In this document: positions 44,721-53,698 of the stretch, piece by piece | Layout: each line of letters begins with the position of its first letter | Position numbering within the stretch: position 1 is the first letter of the stretch | Assembly: GCF_040267705.1 (NCBI RefSeq) | Contig: NZ_CP158374.1 | Span: 372,001-436,000 of the forward strand | Direction of reading: 5' to 3' | DNA from: Agromyces sp. G08B096 | Lineage (GTDB): Bacteria > Actinomycetota > Actinomycetes > Actinomycetales > Microbacteriaceae | DNA length: 64,000 nt | Translations under genes and position numbers: made by a program | Notes under the pieces: generated by a model | The model's input: only the letters and a program-made list of their open reading frames with translations | Database searches by the model: none | What the model was told of the DNA's origin: nothing

Positions 44721-46229
44721 TCAGCGACGCAGAGCGAACCGCCGGAAGCCGACGAGCAGCAGGCCCGCGAGGAGCGCGAGGCCGGCGAACCCGAGGGCCG
44801 CGGTGTCGGTGCCCGTCGAGGCGAGCGAACCGGACGCGCCGGCGGCGAGTGCCGTCGCCGAACCCGAGCCGGCGACCGTCGACGAGCCGCCGTCACCCGG
44901 CGTGCCGGGGTCCGTGGGGTCGGTCGGGTCGGTCGGGTCCGTGGGGTCGGTCGGGTCGGTCGGGTCCGTCGGGTCGGTCGGGTCGGTCGGGTCCGTCGGG
45001 TTCACGACCGTCGTCGGCCCGTCGGTCTCGCTGTCGCCGATCACCGAGATGGCGTTGCCGCCGATCGTGATCGGCAGCGAGATCCCGGGGATCAGCTGCG
45101 TGCCGCCCAGGAGGCTGCCAGACCCGTCGGTCGTGGCCCCGCCGGTGCCGCCGGTGCCCGGCGTCACGACCGTCTCCGCGCCCGACGACGTGGAGTCGCC
45201 GATGCCCGAGATGGCGTTGCCGCCGACCGTCACCGGCAGGCCGACCACCGGGAGCACCTGCGTGCCGCCGAGGATCGAGTCGGTGCCCGAGGTCTCGGCG
45301 CCGGAGGCGCCGGAGCCCGACGTGCCAGAGGAGACGCCGGTGGAGGCATCCGTGGACTGGCTGTCGCCGATCACGCTGATGGCGTTGCCGCCCACCGTGA
45401 CGGGAGCGCCGATCGCGCCGACGACCTGCGTGCCGCCGAGGATCGAGTCGGTGCCCGAGGTCTCGGCGCCGGAGGCGCCGGAGCCCGACGTGCCAGAGGA
45501 GACGCCGGTCGAGGCATCCGTGGACTCGCTGTCGCCGATCACGCTGATGGCGTTGCCGCCCACCGTGACCGGCGCCGAGATGCCCGGGACCAGCTGCGTG
45601 CCGCCGAGGATGGAGTCCGTGCCCGAGGTCGACGCGCTGCCGCCGGCCTGCGTTCCCGAACCGTTCGAGACCTCGGTCGAGGAGTCCTCGGCCGAGGAGT
45701 CGCCCACGAGGCTGATCGCGTTGCCGCCGACGGTGATCGGCAGCGACACGTTCACGAGGCCCTGCGTGCCGCCGAGCAGCGAGTCGTCGCCGCTCGTCTC
45801 AGGTGCGGGAGCAGGAGCAGGCGCCGGCGCGGGCGCCGGTGCGACCTCGGTGGCGGCGTCCGTCGACTCGCTGTCGCCGATGACGCTGATGGCGTTGCCG
45901 CCGATCGTCACCGGGACCGACACCTCGATCAGGGCCTGGCTGCCCGAGCCGATGCCGTCGTCACCCGACGTGACGGCGACGGGCGCGGACTCGCCGCCCG
46001 AGGCGACCTCGGTGGCGGCGCCGTCCGACGACGAGTCGCCGACCAGGGAGATGCCGTTGCCCGAGACCGTGATGGGCAGGTCGATGGAGATCCCGGCCTG
46101 GGTCGCCGAGAGGATCCCGTCATCGCCGCTCGTCTCCGAGGCGTTGGCGATGCCGGCACCGAGGAGCGTGAGCCCTCCGGTGACGAGGGTCGCGTACAGC
46201 GCCCTCACGGCGAATTGCTTCGCGTTCAT
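44721..46229 (-). CDS. Chaplin-like repeat surface protein with LAXTG sorting signal
   Basis: 502 residues. A signal peptide (MNAKQFAVRALYATLVTGG...NASE) is followed by seven repeats of about 45 residues, each ending in a version of PVTVGGNAISVIGDS. This core closely resembles the chaplin domain of Streptomyces (PVNVCGNTISVIG), but both chaplin cysteines are replaced by Gly or absent. Linkers are rich in Ser, Thr, Gly and one AP repeat. A run of ten Pro-Thr-Asp units precedes a C-terminal signal: LASTG at about residues 469-473, a hydrophobic helix and RRFALRR. LAXTG is the motif of class E sortases, so it is probably anchored to the cell wall. AGGAGG precedes the ATG. Confidence 0.85.
   Translation of the reverse strand: MNAKQFAVRALYATLVTGGLTLLGAGIANASETSGDDGILSATQAGISIDLPITVSGNGISLVGDSSSDGAATEVASGGESAPVAVTSGDDGIGSGSQALIEVSVPVTIGGNAISVIGDSESTDAATEVAPAPAPAPAPAPAPETSGDDSLLGGTQGLVNVSLPITVGGNAISLVGDSSAEDSSTEVSNGSGTQAGGSASTSGTDSILGGTQLVPGISAPVTVGGNAISVIGDSESTDASTGVSSGTSGSGASGAETSGTDSILGGTQVVGAIGAPVTVGGNAISVIGDSQSTDASTGVSSGTSGSGASGAETSGTDSILGGTQVLPVVGLPVTVGGNAISGIGDSTSSGAETVVTPGTGGTGGATTDGSGSLLGGTQLIPGISLPITIGGNAISVIGDSETDGPTTVVNPTDPTDPTDPTDPTDPTDPTDPTDPTDPTDPGTPGDGGSSTVAGSGSATALAAGASGSLASTGTDTAALGFAGLALLAGLLLVGFRRFALRR
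44910..44999 (-). repeat. 9-nt minisatellite encoding (Pro-Thr-Asp)10
   Basis: Ten in-frame 9-base units encode a Pro-Thr-Asp stalk between the repeat domain and the sorting signal. The unit variants recur every third copy, giving a 27-base higher-order period. Unit number may vary among strains by slippage. Confidence 0.85.
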
Positions 46230-46341
46230 GATCAGTCCTCCTGACTGAGTTGGGTGGATTCGCTCCCGCGCGGGGAGCATGACCGTGTCCGTCTGCGTGA
46301 CGGCGCGCGGGAGCGCGACCGAGCAGACGGGACGGCACCCG

Positions 46342-47436
46342 TCAGTCAGGGGTGGTGTCGGTCTCGAAGACCGGCGACGACGGCAGCGCGTCGTCGACCG
46401 AGTTGAGCGCGAGCGACGCGAGCGCGTCGAGCTGGAAGGCGGCGGATGCCGCGTCGGAACCGCTGAGGCCGCCGGCCTGGCCGCCCTGCGCCGAACCGCC
46501 GGCGCCCGGCGCGCCCGGCGCGCTCGCGGGCGCGGCCGGCGTGGCGGGAGCGCCCGGCGTCTGAGCCGGGGCGAGGTCGGCGGAGCCGCCTGCAGGCGCG
46601 GAGCCCGGCGGCGCGCCTGATGCCGCACCGGAGCCGGCGCGAAGTGACTGCGAGCCGCCCGGCGGCGCGTCGGAGACGCTCGCGGGCGCCGCGCCCGGCG
46701 GGCCGGGATCGCCAGAGACCACGCCGCCGGAGGCCGGAGCGCCGGGTGGTGTGGCGGGCTCGTCGACCCCGGGGTCGGTGCCCGTACCCGGCAGCAGCGG
46801 AACGTCGGGGAGGTCGGGCAGGATGCCGCCGTCGGGCAGCGACCCGGTCGAGCCGACGACCGCGCCGAGCGTGTCGTCGACCAGGCCGGTGACGGGCGTG
46901 ACGACGGTGCCGAGCGTGTCGTCGCCGAGCAGTCCGCCGACGATCGGAAGGGCGCCGACGATCTGGTCGAGGCCTTCGGTCACGGGGTCGACGATGCCAC
47001 TGACCGTGCCGCCTCCGGCGACGCCGGAGACCACGTCGGTGACGCCGCCCACGACCTCGGTGACCGTGCCGTCGACCGCGTCGACCGTGCCGTCGACCGC
47101 GCCGGTCGTGGTGTCCACGACTTCGGGCACGACCTCGACGACCTCGGCGACGGGCTCGGGCGCGACCTCGACGACCGGCTCCAGCACCTCGTTCACCGGC
47201 GCGACGACCGTGCCGACGACGCCGCCGAGCAGGTCGCCGACGGCACCCGTGGTCGACGAGACGTCGCCCAGCAGACCGCCGACGGCGCCGAGCAGACCGC
47301 TGCCGTCGCGCTCGTCGGCGGAGGCCGATTGCGCCCCGGAGACGAGGCTGATCACGAGCCAGCCGGCGGAGACCGCGGTGCCGAGAAGGGCATACCGAAG
47401 CACCGGTCGACGCACACGCGCGGTCGCTTCGGTCAT
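46342..47436 (-). CDS. Secreted low-complexity protein, hypothetical
   Basis: 364 residues. A signal peptide or N-terminal anchor (RYALLGTAVSAGWLVISLVSGAQSASA, cited as residues 13-40) leads to a mature region of Gly/Val/Asp-rich repeats such as LLGAVGGLLGDV, DGTVDAVDGTV and VTPVTGLVDDTLGAVVG. The second half is rich in Pro, Ala, Gly and Ser, like a wall-spanning linker. The last 40 residues (SAAFQLDALASLALNSVDDALPSS in part) could form an amphipathic helix. I recognise no known domain and no LPXTG/LAXTG signal. GGGGGTGA precedes the ATG at 47436. It is co-directional with the chaplin-like gene 112 bases downstream and may belong to the same surface layer. Confidence 0.7.
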   Translation of the reverse strand: MTEATARVRRPVLRYALLGTAVSAGWLVISLVSGAQSASADERDGSGLLGAVGGLLGDVSSTTGAVGDLLGGVVGTVVAPVNEVLEPVVEVAPEPVAEVVEVVPEVVDTTTGAVDGTVDAVDGTVTEVVGGVTDVVSGVAGGGTVSGIVDPVTEGLDQIVGALPIVGGLLGDDTLGTVVTPVTGLVDDTLGAVVGSTGSLPDGGILPDLPDVPLLPGTGTDPGVDEPATPPGAPASGGVVSGDPGPPGAAPASVSDAPPGGSQSLRAGSGAASGAPPGSAPAGGSADLAPAQTPGAPATPAAPASAPGAPGAGGSAQGGQAGGLSGSDAASAAFQLDALASLALNSVDDALPSSPVFETDTTPD

Positions 47437-47550
47437 CGGATCACCCCCGCCTCTCTGCACGATAACCGACGGGCCTCGCGTGACGAGACCCCCGAACGGG
47501 GGCCAAATCCGACCGAACGGCGCTCGGCATTCAGCTTCTCGTGACCTTTC

Positions 47551-47573
47551 GGACACACGTGTCCTGAGAGAAT
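47551..47573 (+). promoter_or_regulatory. Palindrome and -10 of the RND gene
   Basis: GGACAC-AC-GTGTCC (47551-47564) lies directly before GAGAAT (47568-47573), which is seven bases ahead of the RND ATG. It could be a repressor site; no regulator gene adjoins. Confidence 0.4.
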
Positions 47574-47580
47574 CGACCCC

Positions 47581-50500
47581 ATGTCCCTGCTTGCCAAGCT
47601 CAGCATGAAGAACCGCGCCCTCATCGCGCTCGTCACGATCGTGGTCGCGATCTTCGGCGGCATCTCGCTCACGAGCCTCAAGCAGGAGCTGGCCCCCTCG
47701 ATCGAGTTCCCGCAGCTCATGATCGTGACCAGCTACCCGGGCGCCTCGCCCGACATCGTCAACACGGATGTCTCCACCCCCATCGAGACCGCGATCCAGG
47801 GCATCACCGGGCTCGAGTCGACGTCGACGACGAGCTCGACCGGACTCTCCCGGGTCACCGCGAGCTTCACCTACGGCACCGACCTCGCGTTCGCCGAGCA
47901 GAAGCTGCTGTCGTCGGTCAACCGCGTCCAGGGGCAGCTGCCGGAGGACGTGGACCCGCAGGTCGTCGCGTTCAGCCTCGACGACTTCCCGGTGATCTCG
48001 ATCGCCGTCACCGGCGCCGACGACATCAGCGCCCTCTCCGACGAGATCACCCGAACCACCCTCGGCGAGATCGAGGACATCGACGGCGTCCGCGAGGCCA
48101 GCCTCGTCGGCGACATCGGCCAGCGCGTCACCATCACGCCAGACCAGGCGAAGCTCGCCTCGTTCGGTCTCACCCAGCAGGCCATCCGCGACGCCCTTCA
48201 GCAGAACGGCGTGCTCGTCCCGGGCGGCACCGTCACCGAGGGTGACACGACGTTCTCTGTGCAGACGGGCACCCGGCTGGGGAGCGTCGACGACCTCGCG
48301 GCGCTGCCGCTCGTCGGGGCCACCCAGCAGCAGCCGTCCCTTCCCGACGCCGGTGACGGCGAGGGTTCGCCCGACACGGGCGCTGCCCCCGAGGCCGGCG
48401 CGGACGCCGGTCTGGCCGCCGGGGCGATCACCGCGCCGAGCGCCGTCGCCGTACCCGCCGAGGTCACCATCGCGGACGTCGCGACCGTCGAGCTCACCGA
48501 CAACCCCGTGACGAGCATCTCGCGCGTGAACGGCGAGCCCGCCCTCACGATCTCCGTCACGAAGCTGCCCGCCGCGAACACCGTCGAGGTGTCGAACGCC
48601 GTCACCGCCCTGCTGCCCGATCTCGAGTCGTCGCTCGACACGACGAACCCCGGGGCATCCTTCACCGTCGTGTTCGACCAGGCGCCCTACATCGAGCAGT
48701 CCATCGAATCGCTCGCGACCGAGGGCCTGCTGGGTCTCCTCTTCGCGGTGATCGTGATCCTCGTCTTCCTGCTCTCCGTTCGGGCGACGCTCGTGACCGC
48801 GATCTCCATCCCGACGTCGGTGCTCATCACCTTCATCGGCCTCCAGGTCGCGGACTACACGCTGAACATCCTCACGCTCGGCGCCCTCACCATCGCGATC
48901 GGCCGTGTCGTCGACGACTCGATCGTGGTCATCGAGAACATCAAGCGGCATCTCGTCGCCGGCGTCGACAAGGCCTCCACCATCGTGCGCGCCGTGCGCG
49001 AGGTCGCCGGCGCGATCACCGCGTCGACCATCACGACCGTCGCCGTGTTCCTGCCGATCGCGCTCGTCGAGGGCGTCACGGGCGAGCTGTTCCGGCCGTT
49101 CTCGCTCACGGTCACGATCGCGCTCCTCGCGTCGCTCCTCGTCGCGCTCACCATCGTGCCGGTGCTCGCGTACTGGTTCCTGAAGCCCGCGAAGCCGCAT
49201 AAGCACGACGAGCAGTCGGATGCCGCGGCGGCCGCGTTCGTCGACGAGGAGGCTCCCGGGCAGCCCGTCGACGAGCTCGAGCACCCGTCGCGTCTGCAGC
49301 GCGGTTACCTGCCGATCATCGAGTGGACGCTGAAGCACGGGGTCGTCACCCTCGTCGTCGCGGTGCTCATCCTCGGCGGCACGCTCGCGCTGACGCCGTT
49401 CATGAAGACGAACTTCCTCGGCTCGTCGGGGCAGAACACGTTCCAGGTGACCCAGGAGCTGCCGGTCGGCACGAGCCTCGACGCACTCGACGAGGCCTCG
49501 ACCTCGGTCGAGCAGGCGCTGCTCGACACCGAGGGCGTCGAGACCGTGCAGACCTCGATCGGCTCGGGCGGGCGCGGGCTCGCCGCCGTGCTCGGCGGGG
49601 CGAGCGCGACCGTCACCTACTCGGTCACCACCGACGAGGGCGCCGACCAGGACGCGCTGCAGGCCGAGGTGCGCGAAGAACTCGACGGCATCGACGACGC
49701 CGGTGAGATCACGCTCGCCGCGTCGAGCGGCTTCGGCGCCTCGAGCGACATCGAGGTCGACATCACCGCCTCGAACGCGGAGGACCTGCAGGCCGCGACC
49801 AACGCGGTCGTCGACGAGCTCGACGGCATCGACTCGCTCGCGCAGGTCTCCTCGAACCTCGAACAGGGGCGTCCGTACATCGCCGTCGAGGTCGACCGGG
49901 CCGCTGCCGCCGCGGCGGGCTACTCGGAGGTCGCGCTCGGCGGCTACGTCTCGGCCGCCATGTCGCCGCAGAGCGCCGGGTCGATCGTCATCGACGAGAA
50001 GACCCTGACGATCTACCTCGCCACCGACGCCCCGCCCGCCACGGTCGAGGAGCTGCAGGCGCTCGAGGTGCCGACGCCCGCCGGGCTCGTGCGGCTCGAC
50101 ACCCTCGCCACCGTCGAAGAGGTCGACGGGCCGGCCACCGTCACCACGGTGCAGGGCCTGCGCAGCGCCACCGTCGCGGCGACCCCGTCGGGCGACGACC
50201 TCGGCACCGCGAGCGCCGCCGTGCAGGTCGCGGTCGACGAGGTCGACCTGCCCGCCGGCACCTCCGCCTCCATCGGCGGCGTCACCGCCGACCAGACGGA
50301 GTCGTTCTCGCAGCTCGGCCTGGCGCTGCTCGCCGCGATCCTCATCGTCTACATCGTCATGGTCGCCACGTTCCGGTCGCTGCTCCAGCCGCTGCTGCTG
50401 CTCGTGTCGGTGCCGTTCGCCGCGACCGGAGCGATCGCACTGCAGGTGGCCACCGGCATCCCGCTCGGCGTCGCGTCGCTCGTCGGCGTGCTCATGCTCG

Positions 50501-50937
50501 TCGGCATCGTGGTGACGAACGCCATCGTGCTCGTCGACCTGGTGAACCAGTACCGGGATCGCGGCATGAGCGTGCGGGAGGCGCTGCTGCACGGGGCATC
50601 CCGTCGTCTGCGGCCGATCCTCATGACCGCGCTCGCGACGATCTTCGCGCTGCTGCCCATGGCGCTCGGGATCACCGGGCACGGCGGGTTCATCTCGCAG
50701 CCGCTCGCGCTCGTCGTCATCGGCGGCCTGCTGTCGTCCACGGTGCTGACCCTCGTCGTGCTGCCCGTGCTCTACGACCTCGTCGAGGGCGGTCGCGAAC
50801 GTCGCCGCGCGCGGAAGGCGGAGCAGTCCGGAGGCGCCGGGGGAGGAGCGCCCGTCGACGGTGCGCCTGCGGACGGAGGGCCGGTCCCGGCCGGTGCGGC
50901 GCCTGCGGCGCCGGCCCCGACCCCGCCCACGGACTGA
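47581..50937 (+). CDS. RND-family exporter (HAE1/SwrC-like)
   Basis: 1118 residues with the full AcrB-type architecture: TM1 at residues 10-30, a large porter loop to about 380, TM2-6, a second porter loop, and TM8-12. The proton-relay aspartates are in GRVVDDSIVVIENIK in TM4, and the TM10-11 region has GIVVTNAIVLVDLVNQYRDRG. The first porter loop contains a Gly/Ala/Asp-rich insertion (about residues 250-285) not seen in Gram-negative homologues. In Gram-positive bacteria such pumps work without an outer-membrane channel, as SwrC exports surfactin. No membrane-fusion gene is adjacent. The Ala/Pro-rich C-terminal tail is low-complexity. Confidence 0.92.
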   Translation: MSLLAKLSMKNRALIALVTIVVAIFGGISLTSLKQELAPSIEFPQLMIVTSYPGASPDIVNTDVSTPIETAIQGITGLESTSTTSSTGLSRVTASFTYGTDLAFAEQKLLSSVNRVQGQLPEDVDPQVVAFSLDDFPVISIAVTGADDISALSDEITRTTLGEIEDIDGVREASLVGDIGQRVTITPDQAKLASFGLTQQAIRDALQQNGVLVPGGTVTEGDTTFSVQTGTRLGSVDDLAALPLVGATQQQPSLPDAGDGEGSPDTGAAPEAGADAGLAAGAITAPSAVAVPAEVTIADVATVELTDNPVTSISRVNGEPALTISVTKLPAANTVEVSNAVTALLPDLESSLDTTNPGASFTVVFDQAPYIEQSIESLATEGLLGLLFAVIVILVFLLSVRATLVTAISIPTSVLITFIGLQVADYTLNILTLGALTIAIGRVVDDSIVVIENIKRHLVAGVDKASTIVRAVREVAGAITASTITTVAVFLPIALVEGVTGELFRPFSLTVTIALLASLLVALTIVPVLAYWFLKPAKPHKHDEQSDAAAAAFVDEEAPGQPVDELEHPSRLQRGYLPIIEWTLKHGVVTLVVAVLILGGTLALTPFMKTNFLGSSGQNTFQVTQELPVGTSLDALDEASTSVEQALLDTEGVETVQTSIGSGGRGLAAVLGGASATVTYSVTTDEGADQDALQAEVREELDGIDDAGEITLAASSGFGASSDIEVDITASNAEDLQAATNAVVDELDGIDSLAQVSSNLEQGRPYIAVEVDRAAAAAAGYSEVALGGYVSAAMSPQSAGSIVIDEKTLTIYLATDAPPATVEELQALEVPTPAGLVRLDTLATVEEVDGPATVTTVQGLRSATVAATPSGDDLGTASAAVQVAVDEVDLPAGTSASIGGVTADQTESFSQLGLALLAAILIVYIVMVATFRSLLQPLLLLVSVPFAATGAIALQVATGIPLGVASLVGVLMLVGIVVTNAIVLVDLVNQYRDRGMSVREALLHGASRRLRPILMTALATIFALLPMALGITGHGGFISQPLALVVIGGLLSSTVLTLVVLPVLYDLVEGGRERRRARKAEQSGGAGGGAPVDGAPADGGPVPAGAAPAAPAPTPPTD

Positions 50938-51005
50938 CGCGGGTCCCGCCGGCCGCGCCGCGTCGTCCCGTCGCCCGGTCGTCGGGTGGTCGGTGCGCCT
51001 GGCTG

Positions 51006-51034
51006 TGGACATAGGTACCCCAGGGGGGTATAGT
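51006..51034 (+). promoter_or_regulatory. Promoter with CsoR-type copper operator
   Basis: TGGACA (51006-51011), a 17-base spacer and TATAGT (51029-51034) form the promoter. The spacer contains TACCCCAGGGGGGTA (51016-51030), matching the CsoR operator pattern TACCCC-GGGGTA. Copper binding to CsoR would release this site and turn on the copper genes behind it. Confidence 0.85.
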
Positions 51035-51062
51035 ACAGATGACGAGACGGAAGGACTCCGAC

Positions 51063-51410
51063 ATGACCACCACCCCCGCCGACGCCCGCCTGCTGCCCCT
51101 CGCCGACGAGGCCGCCGACGCCTCGTGCTCGTGCTGCGCCGTGCCCGCCACCACGTCCGCGAGCGCCGACGAGCAGGCCGCCGCGACCGACGCGATCGTC
51201 GCCGAGTACGCCGTCGCGGGCATGACCTGCGGCAACTGCGTCGCCCACGTCACCTCCGACCTGTCCGCGCTCGAGGGCGTCCGTGCCGTCGAGGTCGACC
51301 TCGTCGCGGGCGGCGTCTCCACCGTCCGGGTGACGAGCGACGTCGCCCTCGAAACCGACGTCGTCGCCGAGGCCGTCGCCGACGCCGGGTACCAGGTGGT
51401 GCAGCGATGA
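51063..51410 (+). CDS. Copper chaperone-like HMA-domain protein (CopZ-like)
   Basis: 115 residues. The C-terminal 70 residues are a heavy-metal-associated domain with AGMTCGNCVAHV, the MxCxxC copper loop. The N-terminal 40 residues hold an extra cysteine cluster ASCSCCAV, not part of a normal CopZ, which could bind further copper or act as a delivery tail. GGAAGGA precedes ATG 51063; an in-frame ATG at 51039 lies only four bases after the -10 and is less likely. It is behind a CsoR-type operator and overlaps the DUF305 gene by ATGA. Confidence 0.9.
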   Translation: MTTTPADARLLPLADEAADASCSCCAVPATTSASADEQAAATDAIVAEYAVAGMTCGNCVAHVTSDLSALEGVRAVEVDLVAGGVSTVRVTSDVALETDVVAEAVADAGYQVVQR

Positions 51411-52000
51411 GCCGCCGGCGAGGCATCCCGCTGCTCGGCGCCGTGGGACTCGCGGGCGTGCTCGCCCTGACCGGCTGCGCGACGTCCGCGACCGAGGCCG
51501 GCGGCGGCCACGACGGGCACGGGTCCGCGAGCGAGGCACCCGCCGAGGCATCCGCCGCCGACGTGATGTTCGCGCAGATGATGATCCCGCACCACGAGCA
51601 GGCGCTCGAGATGAGCGCGATCGTGCTCGCGAAGCCGGGTCTTGCGCCCGAGGTCGCCGAGCTCGCTGAGGAGATCCAGGCGGCGCAGGGCCCGGAGATC
51701 GCCCAGCTCGAGCAGTGGCTCGAGGAGTGGGGCGAGCCGCGCGAGATGCCCGAGGGCCACGGCCACGAGATGGACGGCATGCTGAGCGACGACGAGCTCG
51801 CCGCCCTCGAGTCGGCCGATGCCGAGACGGCGTCGACGCTGTTCCTCGAGCAGATGATCGCCCACCACGAGGGCGCCGTGGCGATGGCCGAGGAGGAGCT
51901 CGAGGCGGGCACCCACGAGGGTGCACTCGAGCTCGCTCAGGCGATCGTCGACACCCAGACCGCGGAGATCGAGCGGATGCGGGAGCTCCTCGCGGGCTGA
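51407..52000 (+). CDS. DUF305 (CopM-like) lipoprotein
   Basis: 197 residues. The signal peptide ends in the lipobox LTGC, so the protein is anchored on the outer face of the membrane. Two DUF305 repeats follow, each with the metal-binding pattern MMIPHHEQALEMS and QMIAHHEGAVAMAEEE. A Gly/His stretch (GGGHDGHGS) and HGHEMDGM add further His and Met ligands. DUF305 proteins such as cyanobacterial CopM bind copper outside the membrane. It is coupled to the HMA protein under the CsoR-type promoter. Confidence 0.92.
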   Translation: MSRRRGIPLLGAVGLAGVLALTGCATSATEAGGGHDGHGSASEAPAEASAADVMFAQMMIPHHEQALEMSAIVLAKPGLAPEVAELAEEIQAAQGPEIAQLEQWLEEWGEPREMPEGHGHEMDGMLSDDELAALESADAETASTLFLEQMIAHHEGAVAMAEEELEAGTHEGALELAQAIVDTQTAEIERMRELLAG

Positions 52001-52095
52001 CCGGCACGCCTCGCCCCCGCCCGTTCACGCAGAGTTCACGCGGCCGTCTCCCCGGCTCCATCGGCACCGGGCGGGCGCGTTCGTAGGGTCGAGAC

Positions 52096-52848
52096 ATGTC
52101 CGCCACCACCGCGCCCGTCTCCCAGCGCGTGCGCGCGGAGCTTCGCCAGCGCATCGAGCGCGGCGAGTGGACGCCCGGCATGTCGCTGCCGAGCGAGGCG
52201 GCGCTGTGCCGCGAGTTCGGCACCTCGCGCGGCCCGGTGCGCCGGGCGCTCTCCGCGCTGCGCGCCGAGGGGTTCGTCGTCGGCGGACGCGGTCGCCCGC
52301 CCGTCGTGGGCAAGGTGGTGCCGGCGCAGTCGCTCTCGACCTTCAAATCGTTCACGGAGTGGGCGCGCGAGGAGGGCAAGACGCCCGGCACCCGTACGCT
52401 CGTGCTCGAGCGCAGGGCCTCGACGTCGACCGTCGCCGGGCTCCTCGAACTCGACGAGGGTGCGGTCGTGGTCGACCTGGTGCGGGTCCGGCTGCTCGAC
52501 GACGTGCCGATCATGATCGAGCGGGCCTCCTTCGTGCCCGACGTCGGACGCTACCTCTTCGGCTTCGACCCCGACTCGGGGTCGGTGTCGGCCGAGCTGG
52601 CCCGCCACGGCGCACCGCTCGTGAGCGCCAGGCACACCATCGACGCGGTCGCCGCGAACCGGCTCGACGCCGAGGCGCTCGGCATCGCGGCCGGCGCACC
52701 GCTGCTCCGCGAACGGCGGCTGTCGAAGGATGCCTCGGGCCGGCCGGTCGAGCACGCCGAGGCGAGGTACCGGTCGGAGTTCGCGACGTTCCGCGTCGAC
52801 AACCGGGCCATGGATGCGAGCCCCATCGAGGTGCGCTCCAGCGAGTGA
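52096..52848 (+). CDS. GntR/HutC-family regulator with UTRA domain
   Basis: 250 residues. The wHTH covers residues 8-72 (GMSLPSEAALCREFGTSRGPV, cited in part as LPSEAALCREFGTSR). The UTRA ligand domain starts near residue 95 with TRTLVLERRAST and contains PIMIERASFVPD and LRERRLSKDASGRPVEHAEARYR in two parts, which are normal UTRA landmarks. UTRA regulators sense sugars, sugar phosphates or amino-acid derivatives. TAGGGT lies six bases before the ATG. No transport operon is coupled to it, so its target is unknown; the convergent ABC exporter need not be related. Confidence 0.88.
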   Translation: MSATTAPVSQRVRAELRQRIERGEWTPGMSLPSEAALCREFGTSRGPVRRALSALRAEGFVVGGRGRPPVVGKVVPAQSLSTFKSFTEWAREEGKTPGTRTLVLERRASTSTVAGLLELDEGAVVVDLVRVRLLDDVPIMIERASFVPDVGRYLFGFDPDSGSVSAELARHGAPLVSARHTIDAVAANRLDAEALGIAAGAPLLRERRLSKDASGRPVEHAEARYRSEFATFRVDNRAMDASPIEVRSSE

Positions 52849-52876
52849 ACGCACCCCGACGGGCGGCATCCGGTGC

Positions 52877-53698
52877 TCACATCGAGCGCTGGTACGCGCG
52901 GATCGAGCGCACGGCCCACGCGAACGCGAGTGCCGCGATCGCGGCGAGCAGCGCGGTGCGGCCGGCCGCGAGCGACCAGTCGAGGTCGCCGGCGAGGCCG
53001 TCGCGGGCGATCTCGACCGCCCACGTCATGGGGTTCCAGGCGGCGACGGCGGCGACCCAGTCGGGCAGCAGCGAAGCGGGCATCATCGTCGTCGAGAGGA
53101 AGGTGGCGGGCAGCACCACCGTCTGCGAGAGCCCGATCAGGGCGACCTGGCTGCGCGTGGTGAGCGCGACGGCCGTCGACGCGCAGCAGAACGCGGTCGC
53201 GAGCAGCGTGGCCGCCGCGAGGGCGATGAGGATGCCGCCGGCTCCGCCGGGGTAGCGGGCACCCGCGAGCCAGCCGATGCCGAGCACGATCGCCGACTGC
53301 GCCAGGTTGATCACGAGCTGCTGCAGCAGCTGCCCGGTGATGATCGCCGACCGCGCGATCGGTGCCGTGAGCAGCTGGTCCATGACGCCGGATCGCATGT
53401 CGTCGATGTACCCGGTGCCGGCCCAGGCGCCCGAGTACAGCACGGTCATCATCAGCACGCCGGGCACGAGGTAGGCGATGTAGCCGCCGTCGCCGAAGGC
53501 AGGCAGCTCGCCGAGCGAGGAGTACACCTGGCCGAACAGGACGATCCAGATGATCGGCTGCAGCAGCGACATGACGGGGCCCCAGGCCTGCCGCCAGGTG
53601 CCAAGCATCCAGCGGGCGCACACCTGCCCCGTCTGGGTGAACCAGCTCGCGTCGTGCGCGGCCGTGGTGGACGTGGTGGCGACGAGGGCGGTGCTCAT
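52877..53698 (-). CDS. ABC-2 type exporter permease (DrrB-like)
   Basis: 273 residues with six membrane helices. The N-terminal cytoplasmic tail and RWMLGTWRQAWGPVMSLLQPIIWIVLFGQVYSS, cited in part as LLQPIIWIVLFGQV, match the DrrB/ABC2_membrane family. The TMMPASLLPDWVAAVAAWNPMTWAVE stretch (in part PDWVAAVAAWNPMTWAVE) is the conserved re-entrant region before the last helix. It partners the ATPase encoded immediately upstream, with ATGA overlap. Such pairs export drugs or lipids. Confidence 0.9.
   Translation of the reverse strand: MSTALVATTSTTAAHDASWFTQTGQVCARWMLGTWRQAWGPVMSLLQPIIWIVLFGQVYSSLGELPAFGDGGYIAYLVPGVLMMTVLYSGAWAGTGYIDDMRSGVMDQLLTAPIARSAIITGQLLQQLVINLAQSAIVLGIGWLAGARYPGGAGGILIALAAATLLATAFCCASTAVALTTRSQVALIGLSQTVVLPATFLSTTMMPASLLPDWVAAVAAWNPMTWAVEIARDGLAGDLDWSLAAGRTALLAAIAALAFAWAVRSIRAYQRSM

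Noticed and set aside
44910..44999. CRISPR-like short direct repeats
   Set aside because: Units are 9 bases, in frame and without spacers; they encode Pro-Thr-Asp.
46342..51012. Very long open frame of about 1550 codons on the minus strand across the RND gene
   Set aside because: It is antisense to the full RND exporter, is dominated by Asp, Arg, Gly and Val low complexity, and only its last 364 codons (starting at 47436 with a signal peptide and ribosome site) look real.
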